From Ramlibacter sp. (GTDB lineage Bacteria > Pseudomonadota > Gammaproteobacteria > Burkholderiales > Burkholderiaceae_C): DNA of 64,000 nt. Under the pieces are notes generated by a model. It was not told the origin of the DNA. It searched no databases and was given only the letters and a program-made list of their open reading frames with translations. The number at the start of each line of letters is the position of its first letter. Positions within the stretch are counted from its first letter, which is position 1. Positions 25,276 to 34,976 of the stretch are shown piece after piece. Made by a program: the position numbers and the translations under genes. The DNA is taken from positions 1 to 64,000 of the forward strand of contig JACDFR010000014.1 in NCBI GenBank assembly GCA_013815685.1. The letters are read 5' to 3'.

Positions 25276-25692
25276 CTAAGCCCTGACGTAGGACGTCTTT
25301 ACGGTGGTGAAAAACTCGGCCGCATAGCGTCCTTGTTCGCGCGAGCCGTGGCTGGAACCTTTACGCCCAGCAAAAGGCACGTGATAGTCGACGCCTGCCG
25401 TCGCACATTCACCACCACCATGCCGGCTTGCGCATGGCGCTTGAAGTGCGTGGCGTGCTTGAGCGAAGCCGTGCAGATGCCCGCGCAGAGGCCGAACTCG
25501 GTGTCGTTGGCCATGGTTAAGGCGTGTTCGTAGCCGTCCGCGGCAATGATGCATGCCACCGGACCGAAAAAATTCTTCGCGTGCGATTCGCATGCCGGTG
25601 TGCGCGGTGAAAAGCGCCGGTGTGAGAAGAACCCATCGCTGTCGCGCTTGACTCGCTGGCCGCCGCAAAGGAGCCGCGCGCCTTCAGTCTGG
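25276..25692 (-). pseudogene. Aldehyde dehydrogenase C-terminal remnant, multiply frameshifted
   Basis: In three frames the minus strand gives consecutive ALDH blocks: 'GARLLCGGQRVKRDSDGFF', 'LTPALFTAHTGMRIAREE', 'ACIIAADGYEHALTMANDTE', 'FGLCAGICTASLKHATHFKR', then 'GRKGSSHGSREQGRYAAEFF' and 'TTVKTSYVRA' before the stop. This is the last third of a semialdehyde-dehydrogenase-like enzyme; the catalytic Cys region is missing. At least three frame changes make it a clear pseudogene. Confidence 0.85.
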
Positions 25693-25788
25693 CGCGAAAG
25701 CTAATATTCCGGCGAAATAGATGAGAAAACGCCAAAATATCACTCCGCCAGACGAGCCGATAGGACCATCCAAGATGGCGAAGTGGCG

Positions 25789-25825
25789 TTATTTTGGCGC
25801 GCTTAGCAAAAAGTCGCTAAAATAA
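25789..25825. promoter_or_regulatory. Candidate HipB operator (inverted repeat)
   Basis: TTATTTTGGCG at 25789-25799 and its near-complement CGCTAAAATAA at 25815-25825, separated by 15 bases, end 7 bases before the ATG of the hipB-like gene. A third half-site GCCAAAAT lies at 25731-25738. Autorepression through such repeats is the rule for hipBA-type operons (established for E. coli); here it is inferred. Confidence 0.5.
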
Positions 25826-25832
25826 TTGCACC

Positions 25833-26516
25833 ATGGCTAAGAAAACAGCCCCCTTGCTCCCCCCTACCGAGGAACTGCTGTGCCAGTTCGGCGCCCGCCT
25901 GCGCGTGGCGCGGCTGCGCCGACGGCTCTCTGCGAAGCAGGTGGCGCAGCGTGCTGGCATGTCGCCGATGACCCTGCGCAGCCTGGAGCGGGGCGGATCG
26001 GGCGTCACCATGGGAGCCTACCTGGCAGTCATGCAAGTGCTCGGCATCGAAAGGGATCTCAATCTGCTCGCGACGGCGGATCCCGTGGGCCGGGACTTGC
26101 AGGACGCGCGCCTGCCGGCCCACGGCGCCAAATCGCGGCCGCGGCCGCGGTCCATCCAACCTTCGGCCGGTACGCGGACGGTGCCGACGGGCGCGGTCAC
26201 GACCGACTTGCGGGGTCTGGTCGACGGTTCGTCATTGAGCCAGCTTCGAAAGGTCGCCGACACTTCGCCGAAGGAGCAGTTGCGCAAGGTCGCTGCTGCC
26301 ATGCCCGGAGCCCAGCTGCGCGAGGCTCGGGCCGCTTTGCCCTCGCAACAACTGCGCGAAGCGGTTGCACGCGTGGATGGTCCGGCCAGGGAACTGGCGA
26401 AGCTGCGCACGTCGCCAGAGCGGGCGAACCCGTCGCTACAGAACGGCGGTTTTTCCAGCGCAGAAGAGCTTTCGAGGTTGATCGAGTCGCCAGCGCTCCC
26501 CAAGAGGAAGCGCTGA
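25833..26516 (+). CDS. HipB-like antitoxin, XRE helix-turn-helix, extended
   Basis: 227 residues, more than twice the usual ~90 of HipB. The HTH spans ~20-75 ('GARLRVARLRRRLSAKQVAQ', then 'MSPMTLRSLERGGSGVTMGA'). The C-terminal ~130 residues hold a repeating pattern around 'QLRKVA'/'QLREA' ('LSQLRKVADTSPKEQLRKVA', 'AQLREARA', 'QQLREAVA'), suggesting amphipathic helices with a regular period. Three bases separate it from the hipA-like gene, so they form one operon. It should bind DNA upstream and neutralise the kinase. Confidence 0.8.
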   Translation: MAKKTAPLLPPTEELLCQFGARLRVARLRRRLSAKQVAQRAGMSPMTLRSLERGGSGVTMGAYLAVMQVLGIERDLNLLATADPVGRDLQDARLPAHGAKSRPRPRSIQPSAGTRTVPTGAVTTDLRGLVDGSSLSQLRKVADTSPKEQLRKVAAAMPGAQLREARAALPSQQLREAVARVDGPARELAKLRTSPERANPSLQNGGFSSAEELSRLIESPALPKRKR

Positions 26517-26519
26517 CCC

Positions 26520-27794
26520 GTGACGACCATTGCTGCCTATGCCGACTGGGACGGACTCGATGCGCCGCTTCGTCTCGGCTTGTTGCATGCCCGGGCCGGC
26601 GCGGGCCGTGAGGTTTTCGAGTTCGAGTTCGACCCCGCGGCGCTCGCCCATCCCTTCATAGAAAACATCTACCTCGACCCTCGAATCCGTCCTTACACAG
26701 GCCCGCAGCATCTCCCACAGGGCCAGGAAACATTTGGTCCCTTTGCAGATGCCAGTCCCGACCGCTGGGGACGGCTCCTCATGCGCCGGCGTCTGGAGCG
26801 CGCGCAGCGGGCAGGGCTGGTGGCACGGACGGTTCGGCTGCACGAATCAGACTACCTCCTCGGCGTGCACGACGCCTATCGCGCCGGCGCGCTACGTCTT
26901 CGCCTCGACGACGCCGGCGATTTCCTCGACAACCAGCACGACGAGGCGGCGCCGCCCTTCGTGGACCTCCGCGCGTTGGAGGCGGCAAGCCTGGCATTGG
27001 AACGCGACGAGGAGAACACAGCGGCGGCGGGCGATGACTGGCTGCGCATGCTGATCGCACCAGGGGGCTCGCTGGGCGGCGCACGCCCGAAAGCCAGCGT
27101 GGTCGATGAGGAGGGGCATCTATGGATTGCCAAGTTTCCCAGCGTGCGCGACGGACACAATGTGGGCGCCTGGGAGCTTGTGGTGCAGGCACTCGCCAGC
27201 AGTTGCGGCCTCAGCGTGCCCGCGAGCATGGCGCGCCAGTACGCCGGCGCGCACCACACGTTTCTCGTAAAGCGCTTCGACCGGACCACGACCGGAAGGC
27301 GACTTCACTTCGCGTCGGCGATGACCCTCACGGGGCACCAGGACGGCGAAGATGCGTCGACGGGAGCGAGCTATCTCGAGATTGCCCAGGTGCTGATGGA
27401 TCACGGGTCGCAGACCGACGCTGATTTGCGGGAGCTCTGGACGCGCATTGTTTTCAACATGCTGGTGTCCAACACGGACGACCACCTGCGCAACCACGGA
27501 TTCATTCTCGTGCCGGGCAAGGGCTGGCGGCTTTCCGAGGCCTACGACATGAACCCGGTGCCGGATGCCCAGGGCCTGAAACTCAACGTCAGCGACGCGG
27601 ACAACGCGCTGGATCTCGATCTCGCCCGTTCGGTCGCGCACTACTTTCGCGTCGATAGGAGGACTGCGGACGACATCATCGAACATGGACAAGGCGTGGT
27701 GGCGCAGTGGTCAAAGATCGCCGACAGCCTGCGCATCCCACGCCGTGAGCAAGAGCGCGTGGCGCCGGCGTTCCGGCTGGCCAGTGGGAGCTGA
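26520..27794 (+). CDS. HipA-like serine/threonine kinase toxin
   Basis: 424 residues. N-terminal HipA_N region (~10-110), then the kinase-like domain. A glycine-rich loop 'PGGSLGGARPKASV' (~185), ATP-anchoring Lys in 'LWIAKFPS', catalytic 'NTDDHLRNHGF' (Asn318-Asp320/321-Asn325) and the metal Asp in 'EAYDMNPV' are all present, so it looks active. HipA kinases phosphorylate tRNA synthetases and cause dormancy (established for E. coli HipA); the target here is unknown. The start is GTG 26520. Confidence 0.88.
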   Translation: MTTIAAYADWDGLDAPLRLGLLHARAGAGREVFEFEFDPAALAHPFIENIYLDPRIRPYTGPQHLPQGQETFGPFADASPDRWGRLLMRRRLERAQRAGLVARTVRLHESDYLLGVHDAYRAGALRLRLDDAGDFLDNQHDEAAPPFVDLRALEAASLALERDEENTAAAGDDWLRMLIAPGGSLGGARPKASVVDEEGHLWIAKFPSVRDGHNVGAWELVVQALASSCGLSVPASMARQYAGAHHTFLVKRFDRTTTGRRLHFASAMTLTGHQDGEDASTGASYLEIAQVLMDHGSQTDADLRELWTRIVFNMLVSNTDDHLRNHGFILVPGKGWRLSEAYDMNPVPDAQGLKLNVSDADNALDLDLARSVAHYFRVDRRTADDIIEHGQGVVAQWSKIADSLRIPRREQERVAPAFRLASGS

Positions 27795-27863
27795 CCCCGG
27801 GGTGACAGATGAACAACATCCGGCAGGCAGGTCTGCCCGGAACTTCTAGTTGGGATTGCACCA

Positions 27864-27962
27864 GTGTTCAGACTGAATCCGCTCACCGGTGAGGCGCACC
27901 TGATCGGAACCGGTTTCTGGGCAACCAACGCAGGCCATTTGGTCACAGCGTGGAATGACTGA
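27864..27962 (+). pseudogene. Trypsin-like protease N-terminal fragment
   Basis: A 32-codon frame reads 'LIGTGFWATNAGHLVTAWND' before a stop. The 'GTGF...AGHLVTA' pattern is the strand and catalytic-His region of bacterial trypsin-like peptidases. Nothing else of the gene follows. Low information content, so moderate confidence. Confidence 0.4.
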
Positions 27963-28002
27963 ACACTATGTCAAAGCGCGTCTTGGTGAGCGTTTAAAGC
28001 CG

Positions 28003-28950
28003 CTACGCTGATCCAGCTACTCGGTCGATCTGCTCTTGGGTATACCAACAGAACCGGGCTCGCGCATAAAGTCCAATCGCTAGCCGCGCAGCTATACCAA
28101 GCCCATCTCCAACGTCCCGCCCTCGAAGCTTCAGCGCCGCTCCTAAACTCTGCGTTTCATCACTGGTGCGCCGCAGATATTCCTCATCGACGATCCCGCA
28201 GCGATGAGCAATGAGGTGCCGCCGTTGGCCCAGTCGCCAAAATTCTTTTGAATCGAAGGGAGCCATAAATTTCGAGTGAACGCCGGGCAGTACTTCAAAT
28301 AGGCAGGGAAACAAATCCATCAAAAGCTGAGGCGAACTGAAGTCTTTGTCAGCGCCAAGAATAGTGCCGAGCTTTCCATTCAGGTCATAACTGTGCGCTT
28401 CAAGGATTCCTGGCCATGACCCCTGTTGAAGTCCAAAACGTTCCTTGAGCACTTGGCTCTTGAGGATCACGGTATACAGCGACGGTTTCTGATTCACCGC
28501 AGCGATGAAGACTGACTTGCAGTAAGTTTCGAAGGCAGCCCAAGTCAGCAGACATGCTTGATGCATTAAGCGCTGAAGCTCGGGTCGCCTGGAGAAATGC
28601 TCCTTACTGGTTACGAGGGCCTTTGCCATCACGTCAATGGCCAAGGCCTCTTGCTCAGGCGTCATTGCATCGCCGTCTTCGCCCAAACGCCCTAGTTGGC
28701 CCCCGAGAGGCACGAGAGGAGCAATGAGGAAATAAGGCAGCTCTAGTAATTCTTTGGCTGCATGCAGGTTGGTTCGAAATGCGACAAGAGCGTGATGCAG
28801 TGCCGGCACGTCTGCCGAGGACTTCGCCGCCATATCGTCAAGAGAGGCGAACGGTGTGTTGATCAGTGGAACCCAATACGACGCTTCTAGCTCATCGGCA
28901 ATAGCCTTTACGTCCCTCCAGCGATCGGACGCCGAATCTTGCAGACTCAT
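28003..28950 (-). CDS. HEPN-like protein of unknown function
   Basis: 315 residues, mostly helical, with GC content visibly lower than the flanks. The motif Arg244-x4-His249 in 'GQRRHLIAHRCG' is the signature of HEPN domains (R-x4-6-H), many of which are RNases in toxin-antitoxin or defence systems. The N-terminal half ('EHFSRRPELQRLMHQACLLT', 'WAAFETYCKSVF') also fits the RiboL-PSP-HEPN type of fold. There is no adjacent nucleotidyltransferase antitoxin. It is bracketed by island remnants, so it is probably acquired. It could simply be a host-interaction or abortive-infection protein. Confidence 0.65.
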   Translation of the reverse strand: MSLQDSASDRWRDVKAIADELEASYWVPLINTPFASLDDMAAKSSADVPALHHALVAFRTNLHAAKELLELPYFLIAPLVPLGGQLGRLGEDGDAMTPEQEALAIDVMAKALVTSKEHFSRRPELQRLMHQACLLTWAAFETYCKSVFIAAVNQKPSLYTVILKSQVLKERFGLQQGSWPGILEAHSYDLNGKLGTILGADKDFSSPQLLMDLFPCLFEVLPGVHSKFMAPFDSKEFWRLGQRRHLIAHRCGIVDEEYLRRTSDETQSLGAALKLRGRDVGDGLGIAARLAIGLYARARFCWYTQEQIDRVAGSA

Positions 28951-29041
28951 TGGGCACCTCCAGCCGCTTTGTAGAAAACCCAGCGGATTGTAGAAACGCC
29001 CCAGAACCCGAAACGGCGCTGGGGCGCATCAACACTGGTAG

Positions 29042-29201
29042 CTGGGGTGGACTCGAAACCTGCCGCAGGCCGCGTCAACTCTCGTTCCCTGATTTCGTCC
29101 ATCTCCTGGGGTACACATTGGGATACACCAAACTGGCCAGCGGCGGCGGGCAATTTTTGGCATCGAACCAGCGACAAGCCGACCTCCGCGCCCACATTAT
29201 C
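29042..29201 (+). repeat. Att-like repeat, copy A
   Basis: Begins CTGGGGTGGACTCGAA, which on the minus strand reads as a tRNA T-arm/acceptor end. It contains GGGGTACACATTGGGATACACC-type double motif at 29108-29129, then AAACTGGCC and 'TTTGGCATCGAACCA', and ends near ACATTATC. The same order of elements recurs at 37618 and 60033. Probably a remnant of a tyrosine-recombinase attachment region. Confidence 0.55.
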
Positions 29202-29247
29202 TCACCCGCCGCAGCCCCGCGTGGCTTGGGAAAACGCCCCAAAAGCA

Positions 29248-29273
29248 AAGGCCAACCGAGAACGGTTGGCCTT
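29248..29273 (-). terminator. Strong hairpin, probable minus-strand terminator
   Basis: Perfect 11-base stem AAGGCCAACCG / CGGTTGGCCTT around the loop AGAA. On the minus strand it is followed by TGCTTTTGG. A similar hairpin (41066-41091) lies beside att-like copy C, so it may derive from the terminator of the old target tRNA. Confidence 0.5.
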
Positions 29274-29489
29274 GAATTCTGGTGGATTGCCGTTTCTCCA
29301 GCCTGAAAAATCTCTCCCTGTTGAGGTTTGCTGCAAACCCTCTGCACACCTGCAGGAGAAAGGCGTCACAGCGGCAAGATCCCCACCCGCGCGGATTCAC
29401 CCGCCTTCCCCCGTCTTTCGCTGTGCCCTTGCCGGTCCTTGCCTGCTGTGCCTTGGTACGTCATCGCCAGGGGCACCATCGCTCTGAAT

Positions 29490-29897
29490 TCACGGGTGCT
29501 GCAGTGACGAGATCAAAGGGCATGAGACAGTTCCGTGGCTGGCCTGGCAGCTGGTGACGAGAGTCGTCAGGACTGATTCGATGCGCCGCAAATCCGCCAG
29601 ACGGGCGCGGACATCGGCAAGCTTTTGTTCAGCCAGCTGGCGCGCTTCGTCGCAATGGGTTCCATCGTCCAGCGTCAGCAGGCCTGCCACCTCGTCCAGG
29701 CTAAAGCCCAGGCGCTGGGCCGCCTTGACGAATCTCACACGCTCGACATCCACACCTGCATACCGGCGGATCCCGCCGTAGGGCTTGTCTGGTTCTGGCA
29801 GCAAGCCCTTGCGCTGGTAAAAGCGGATCGTTTCCACGTTGACGCCCGCAGCAGCAGCCATGCTGCCGATAGTGAGGCTGGATTCGGGGATATTCAC
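29490..29897 (-). CDS. merR: Mercury-responsive regulator MerR
   Basis: 135 residues. Winged-helix N-terminus '[20 protein letters not shown]', then the long dimerisation helix. The three Hg(II)-binding cysteines sit in 'DDGTHCDEA', 'VTSCQASH' and 'VSCPLISSL'. It represses, and with Hg(II) activates, the divergent merTPA operon and its own gene from the shared promoter at 29903. Length and motifs match Tn501/Tn21-type MerR. Confidence 0.95.
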   Translation of the reverse strand: MNIPESSLTIGSMAAAAGVNVETIRFYQRKGLLPEPDKPYGGIRRYAGVDVERVRFVKAAQRLGFSLDEVAGLLTLDDGTHCDEARQLAEQKLADVRARLADLRRIESVLTTLVTSCQASHGTVSCPLISSLQHP

Positions 29898-29902
29898 GGC
29901 GC

Positions 29903-29933
29903 TTGACTCCGTACTTGAGTACGGACTTAATCT
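29903..29933 (+). promoter_or_regulatory. merT promoter with MerR operator
   Basis: TTGACT (29903-29908) and TAATCT (29928-29933) separated by 19 bases, the over-long spacer that MerR-family activators correct by twisting DNA. The operator dyad CCGTAC-TTGA-GTACGG occupies 29909-29924 inside the spacer. The sequence matches the classical mer promoter closely. Confidence 0.92.
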
Positions 29934-29964
29934 TAACGACTTCGCATCACCCTAAGGATACTGA

Positions 29965-30315
29965 ATGTCAGAAATCAAAGGCGAGCGCACTGCCTTGGTG
30001 GCCGGTGGCCTGGCCGCGCTGATCGCTTCGACCTGCTGCCTCGGGCCACTGGTTCTGGTGACGCTGGGCATCAGCGGGGCATGGATCGGCAACCTGAGCG
30101 CGCTGGAGCCCTACCGGCCGATCTTCATTGGCGCAGCTCTCGTCGCCATGTTCTTTGCGTACCGGCGCATCTTCCGCGCGGCGCAGGAATGCAAGCCCGG
30201 TGAAGTGTGCGCAGTGCCAGAGATTCGACGCGGCTACCAGATCATGTTCTGGATGGTCGCTGCGCTGGTGGGGGTGGCACTGGCTTTCCCGTACGTCCTG
30301 CCTCTTTTTTATTGA
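29965..30315 (+). CDS. merT: Mercuric ion transporter MerT
   Basis: 116 residues with three hydrophobic segments. The vicinal cysteine pair in the first helix ('ASTCCLGPL') and the second pair on the cytoplasmic loop ('QECKPGEVCAVP') relay Hg(II) from MerP across the inner membrane to MerA. It is the first gene after the mer promoter and is followed 18 bases later by merP. Confidence 0.95.
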   Translation: MSEIKGERTALVAGGLAALIASTCCLGPLVLVTLGISGAWIGNLSALEPYRPIFIGAALVAMFFAYRRIFRAAQECKPGEVCAVPEIRRGYQIMFWMVAALVGVALAFPYVLPLFY

Positions 30316-30333
30316 ACTCCAGAGGAAATCTCC

Positions 30334-30612
30334 ATGACGAAATTCTTCAGTGTCCTGGCCCTGGTCGCCGCTTTTGCCGCTCCCGCTTTTGCGGCGCCGC
30401 AGACCGTCACCCTGGCGGTGCAGGGTATGACCTGCGCAGCGTGCCCGATCACGGTCAAGCAGTCTCTGAAAAAAGTCAATGGCGTCCTGAAGACCGACGT
30501 CAGCTTCGAGAAGAAGCACGCAGTCGTTTCTTTTGACGATCAAAAAACCAACGTGCAGGCCCTGACCAGGGCCACCACTGACGCCGGCTTTCCGTCGACC
30601 GTTAAACCATAA
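30334..30612 (+). CDS. merP: Periplasmic mercury-binding protein MerP
   Basis: 92 residues: a Sec signal peptide (~1-20, 'ALVAAFAAPAFA') and an HMA fold with the metal-binding 'GMTCAACP'. It captures Hg(II) in the periplasm and passes it to MerT. GGAAATCTCC upstream gives a usable ribosome-binding site. Typical length and operon position. Confidence 0.95.
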   Translation: MTKFFSVLALVAAFAAPAFAAPQTVTLAVQGMTCAACPITVKQSLKKVNGVLKTDVSFEKKHAVVSFDDQKTNVQALTRATTDAGFPSTVKP

Positions 30613-30733
30613 GTGCCATGGGAATCTATAAGCCGCACCGCTGGCAAGGCGGGTGCGGTGGGAAGCCTCCTCTCGGCGATGGGCTGCGCCGCCTGTTCCC
30701 CGGATTGGCAATCCTCGGTGGCGCCGCCGGTAA

Positions 30734-32437
<1,704 letters not shown>

Positions 32438-32468
32438 GCCTCCTGGCAAGGCGACTTGAACTTTCCTC

Positions 32469-32499
32469 TTGACCTTGGACCCCACTTCAAGGTTATCGT
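32469..32499 (+). promoter_or_regulatory. MerR-type promoter of the second metal regulator
   Basis: TTGACC (32469-32474) and TATCGT (32494-32499) with a 19-base spacer holding the dyad ACCTTG...CAAGGT (32472-32477, 32488-32493). The layout matches promoters of ZntR/PbrR/CadR-like regulators. Transcription would run into the regulator itself. Confidence 0.8.
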
Positions 32500-32514
32500 T
32501 GGATCTAGGAAAAT

Positions 32515-32924
32515 ATGTTAATCGGGAACTCGCCGTTCGATCAGACCTAACCACCGACGCGTTGCGTTTCTATGAGCGAGAGGGGCTGCTTGCCCCCAGC
32601 GCCAAAAGCGAAGGGGGCTATCGCCTATACGACGACAGCGCAGTCGCACGCTTGCGATTCGTCCAGCATGCGCAGCAATGCGGCTTCACCCTGGCCGAAA
32701 TTCGCGAACTCTTGTCCCTTCAGAGTCGGGAATCGGCGTGTTGCGATGATGTGCGGCGCCGCGTCGTCGAGAAAAAACTCCAGCTTGAAGCAAGAATTAA
32801 AAAGATGCAGGCCATGTCCACCGCACTGGATGCCTTGATTGCCGGCTGCAATGAAGTCGACCAGCCCTTGTTTGCATGTCCGATACTGAATGCGCTGGAG
32901 CGCGCGGAAGAAGTGCAAGCATGA
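32515..32924 (+). pseudogene. Second MerR-family metal regulator, one base missing in codon 5
   Basis: With AGGA five bases upstream, ATG 32515 starts M-L-I-G, but the following bases GGGAACTC give the wrong frame. One extra G would produce 'MLIGELAVRSDLTTDALRFY', the normal MerR N-terminus. From there the frame is intact to 32924, with metal-type cysteines 'SACCDDV' and 'IAGCNEVDQPLFACPIL' as in Zn/Cd/Pb or Hg regulators. As written the gene cannot be translated from its proper start. A sequencing error in a G run is the alternative. Confidence 0.75.
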
Positions 32925-33189
32925 AAGTAGAGCTGTTCATACCAGTGGTTGTCGACGCTGCGAAGCATCACGCGATGTCCTTAAAACAGCGGTACTGTCC
33001 GAGGTGCCTGACACGCAATGGCGTGAGATCGACCCCGTCGAGGAATTGGACTATGCAGTGGAACTCGGCGTCCTGACGTTGCCCGCCGTCGCGATCGACG
33101 GCAAGCTGGTGTTCTCGTCCCTGCCTACGGCCGAGCAACTCGTCGCAGCCGTGCGGAAAAACCGGATACTGCGCCCCGATGGATATTGA
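32922..33189 (+). pseudogene. Thioredoxin-like protein, one base missing near the start
   Basis: ATG 32922 gives 'MKVELF', then the frame shifts and continues as 'TSGCRRCEASRDVL', 'VPDTQWREIDPVEELDYAVE' and 'LTLPAVAIDGKLVFSSLP'. An additional T (TTCTATACC instead of TTCATACC) would restore 'MKVELFYTSGCRRC', a small thioredoxin/glutaredoxin with a CxxC site. It overlaps the preceding regulator by 3 bases (ATGA) and the following ccdA-like gene, so it was part of a three-gene redox/metal operon. Confidence 0.75.
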
Positions 33190-33874
33190 AAATCTGCGCC
33201 AAGCCGTGCAAAGCGCCGGCTATGCGTCTACCGCCGCCGCGTTTGTAGCCGGACTCCTTTTCAGTTTTAACCCGGTTGCCCTTGCCTCCATCCCTGTGTC
33301 CATGGCTTACGTGACCCGCGCGCGGGACAAACGCACTGCGATTGTCTTTGGCAGCATGTTCATTCTAGGTCTGCTTCTGACTCACATCGTGCTCGGCACG
33401 GCGGCAGGACTTGGCGGTCAATGGATCCAGGGGCTGCTTGGACGCTACTGGGGTGTTGTGCTCGGACCGCTTCTGATTTTGCTTGGGCTTTCCTGGGGCG
33501 GATGGGTGCGGTTGCCCCTGCCGGCTCCATCGTTCAAGGCGAAGCGCGCGACCGGGGTGTGGGGCGCATTTGCCTTGGGCGTACCTTTCGCAGTCGCCGT
33601 TTGCCCGGCATGCACACCGGCCCTGGTGGTCGTCCTCGGTGTGGTCGCCGCCATTGGCTCTCCGCTTTTCGGCGCGGCCGTGCTACTTGCCTTTGCGTTG
33701 GGTCGTGCGGTGCCAATTGCACTGGGCGCGTTAGCCATTGGCTCCTTGGAGAATCGACCTTCGCTCTCCAGGTTTTTGCCGCTATTTGACAAGCTAGGTG
33801 CCGTAGTTCTGATCGTGATGGGTCTCTACATGCTCAACGCTTACTTTTTCTTTATCCCGGAGTTGGCCGGGTAG
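33179..33874 (+). CDS. CcdA/DsbD-like transmembrane electron transporter
   Basis: 231 residues with six hydrophobic helices. The second half keeps the redox pair 'AVAVCPACTPALVVVLG'; the first half has 'FSFNPVALASIPVSMAYV' with no Cys at the equivalent position. CcdA-like proteins move reducing equivalents from cytoplasmic thioredoxin outward. Pairing with the broken thioredoxin-like gene and a metal regulator suggests a role in metal resistance or thiol delivery. It starts inside the end of the preceding gene. Confidence 0.85.
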   Translation: MDIENLRQAVQSAGYASTAAAFVAGLLFSFNPVALASIPVSMAYVTRARDKRTAIVFGSMFILGLLLTHIVLGTAAGLGGQWIQGLLGRYWGVVLGPLLILLGLSWGGWVRLPLPAPSFKAKRATGVWGAFALGVPFAVAVCPACTPALVVVLGVVAAIGSPLFGAAVLLAFALGRAVPIALGALAIGSLENRPSLSRFLPLFDKLGAVVLIVMGLYMLNAYFFFIPELAG

Positions 33875-33881
33875 GCGACGA

Positions 33882-34928
33882 ATGACGCAGGCGCAGGTCT
33901 CGCGCAGCCCCTACGGTCGCTGGCTGCCATGGATCGGCGGGCTGATCGGCCTCGTCACGCTGGCCTGGGTGCTGCGGCGTTTCGACCTCGATCGCTTCCT
34001 CACCATGCTGGCTGGCGCGAAGTGGCATTACCTCATCATCATCGCGCTGGCGATTGCGGGCGAACAGCTCGTGCGCGCGTGGAAGTGGCGGCAACTGCTC
34101 TACGCGCTGAGGCCGGTCGGAACCCTGCGGCTGTTCGGCGCGATCATGGCTGGCTATCTGATCGCGTCACTGGTTCCGTTCGGTGCGGGCACGGTTGCCC
34201 GTTCATGGCTGATTGCCCAGCGCGAGAACCTCAAGCTCGCCGCCGTGCTGCCCAGCGTGGCGCTCGACCGGCTGACCGACGGCGTGGTGTTCGCCTGCCT
34301 GGTGCCGATCGCGTTGCTGTCGGTGGTCTTTCCCGACCCGACCGGCAACATCCGTTCCGGACTGATCTGGGCCGGCCTGGGCAGCTTCGTGCTCTTCGCG
34401 CTGCTGCTGTTCGCGCTGGCCGCGTACCGCTATGGCGCACTCGGTGCCGAAGGCCGGCTGTTGCGGCTTGTCGATCGACTGCCCGCGCGCATGGCGGGGC
34501 CGGTGCGCCGGGCGGCTGCGTCGTTTGCCGAAGGGATCGTCTGGCCGCGGCAGGCTTGGCGCGGCGCAGGCATCGTGGCAGCGAGCGCATGCATAAAGAT
34601 GATTGCGGCGACCCACTTTCTGTGGGCCGGACTCGCCTTCGGTGTCGTGCTGCAGCCGGCGCAGTACCTATTCCTGATCGTGTTCCTCGGCTTCCTGATC
34701 ATCCTGGGTCATTTCATCCGGCTCGCCGGCAGCTTCCTCATTGGCTCGGTGTTCGTGCTCGGACTATTCGGCGTTGCCGAGGAGCCGGCTTTCGCGATGG
34801 CGCTGGTCGTTGAAGGCGCTACGATCTTGAGCATCTGCGGCATCGGCGCATTGGCCATGTGGCGGCAGGGCATCGCGCTGGCGGATGTGCGTGCGGCCGA
34901 GGGTGACAGCAGTGGCCGGTCTGCCTGA
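33882..34928 (+). CDS. Flippase-like integral membrane protein (LPG synthase TM/UPF0104 family)
   Basis: 348 residues with about eight hydrophobic segments. Characteristic blocks are 'KWHYLIIIALAIAGEQLVRA', 'IASLVPFGAGTVARSWLI', 'SVALDRLTDGVVFACL' and a C-terminal helix rich in Gly/Ile. Members include the membrane part of lysyl-phosphatidylglycerol synthase and presumed lipid-linked precursor flippases; no soluble catalytic domain is attached. Seven bases separate it from the ccdA-like gene, so they may be co-transcribed. The substrate is unknown. Confidence 0.8.
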   Translation: MTQAQVSRSPYGRWLPWIGGLIGLVTLAWVLRRFDLDRFLTMLAGAKWHYLIIIALAIAGEQLVRAWKWRQLLYALRPVGTLRLFGAIMAGYLIASLVPFGAGTVARSWLIAQRENLKLAAVLPSVALDRLTDGVVFACLVPIALLSVVFPDPTGNIRSGLIWAGLGSFVLFALLLFALAAYRYGALGAEGRLLRLVDRLPARMAGPVRRAAASFAEGIVWPRQAWRGAGIVAASACIKMIAATHFLWAGLAFGVVLQPAQYLFLIVFLGFLIILGHFIRLAGSFLIGSVFVLGLFGVAEEPAFAMALVVEGATILSICGIGALAMWRQGIALADVRAAEGDSSGRSA

Positions 34929-34976
34929 TCGGCCCTCGGCGTCGCCGCAGCGGCGCACACAAGTGTGGAGCGACAA

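Noticed and set aside
29042-29201. Complete tRNA gene at the att-like repeats
   Set aside because: Only a T-arm/acceptor-like end is visible; no D-arm or anticodon stem can be formed.
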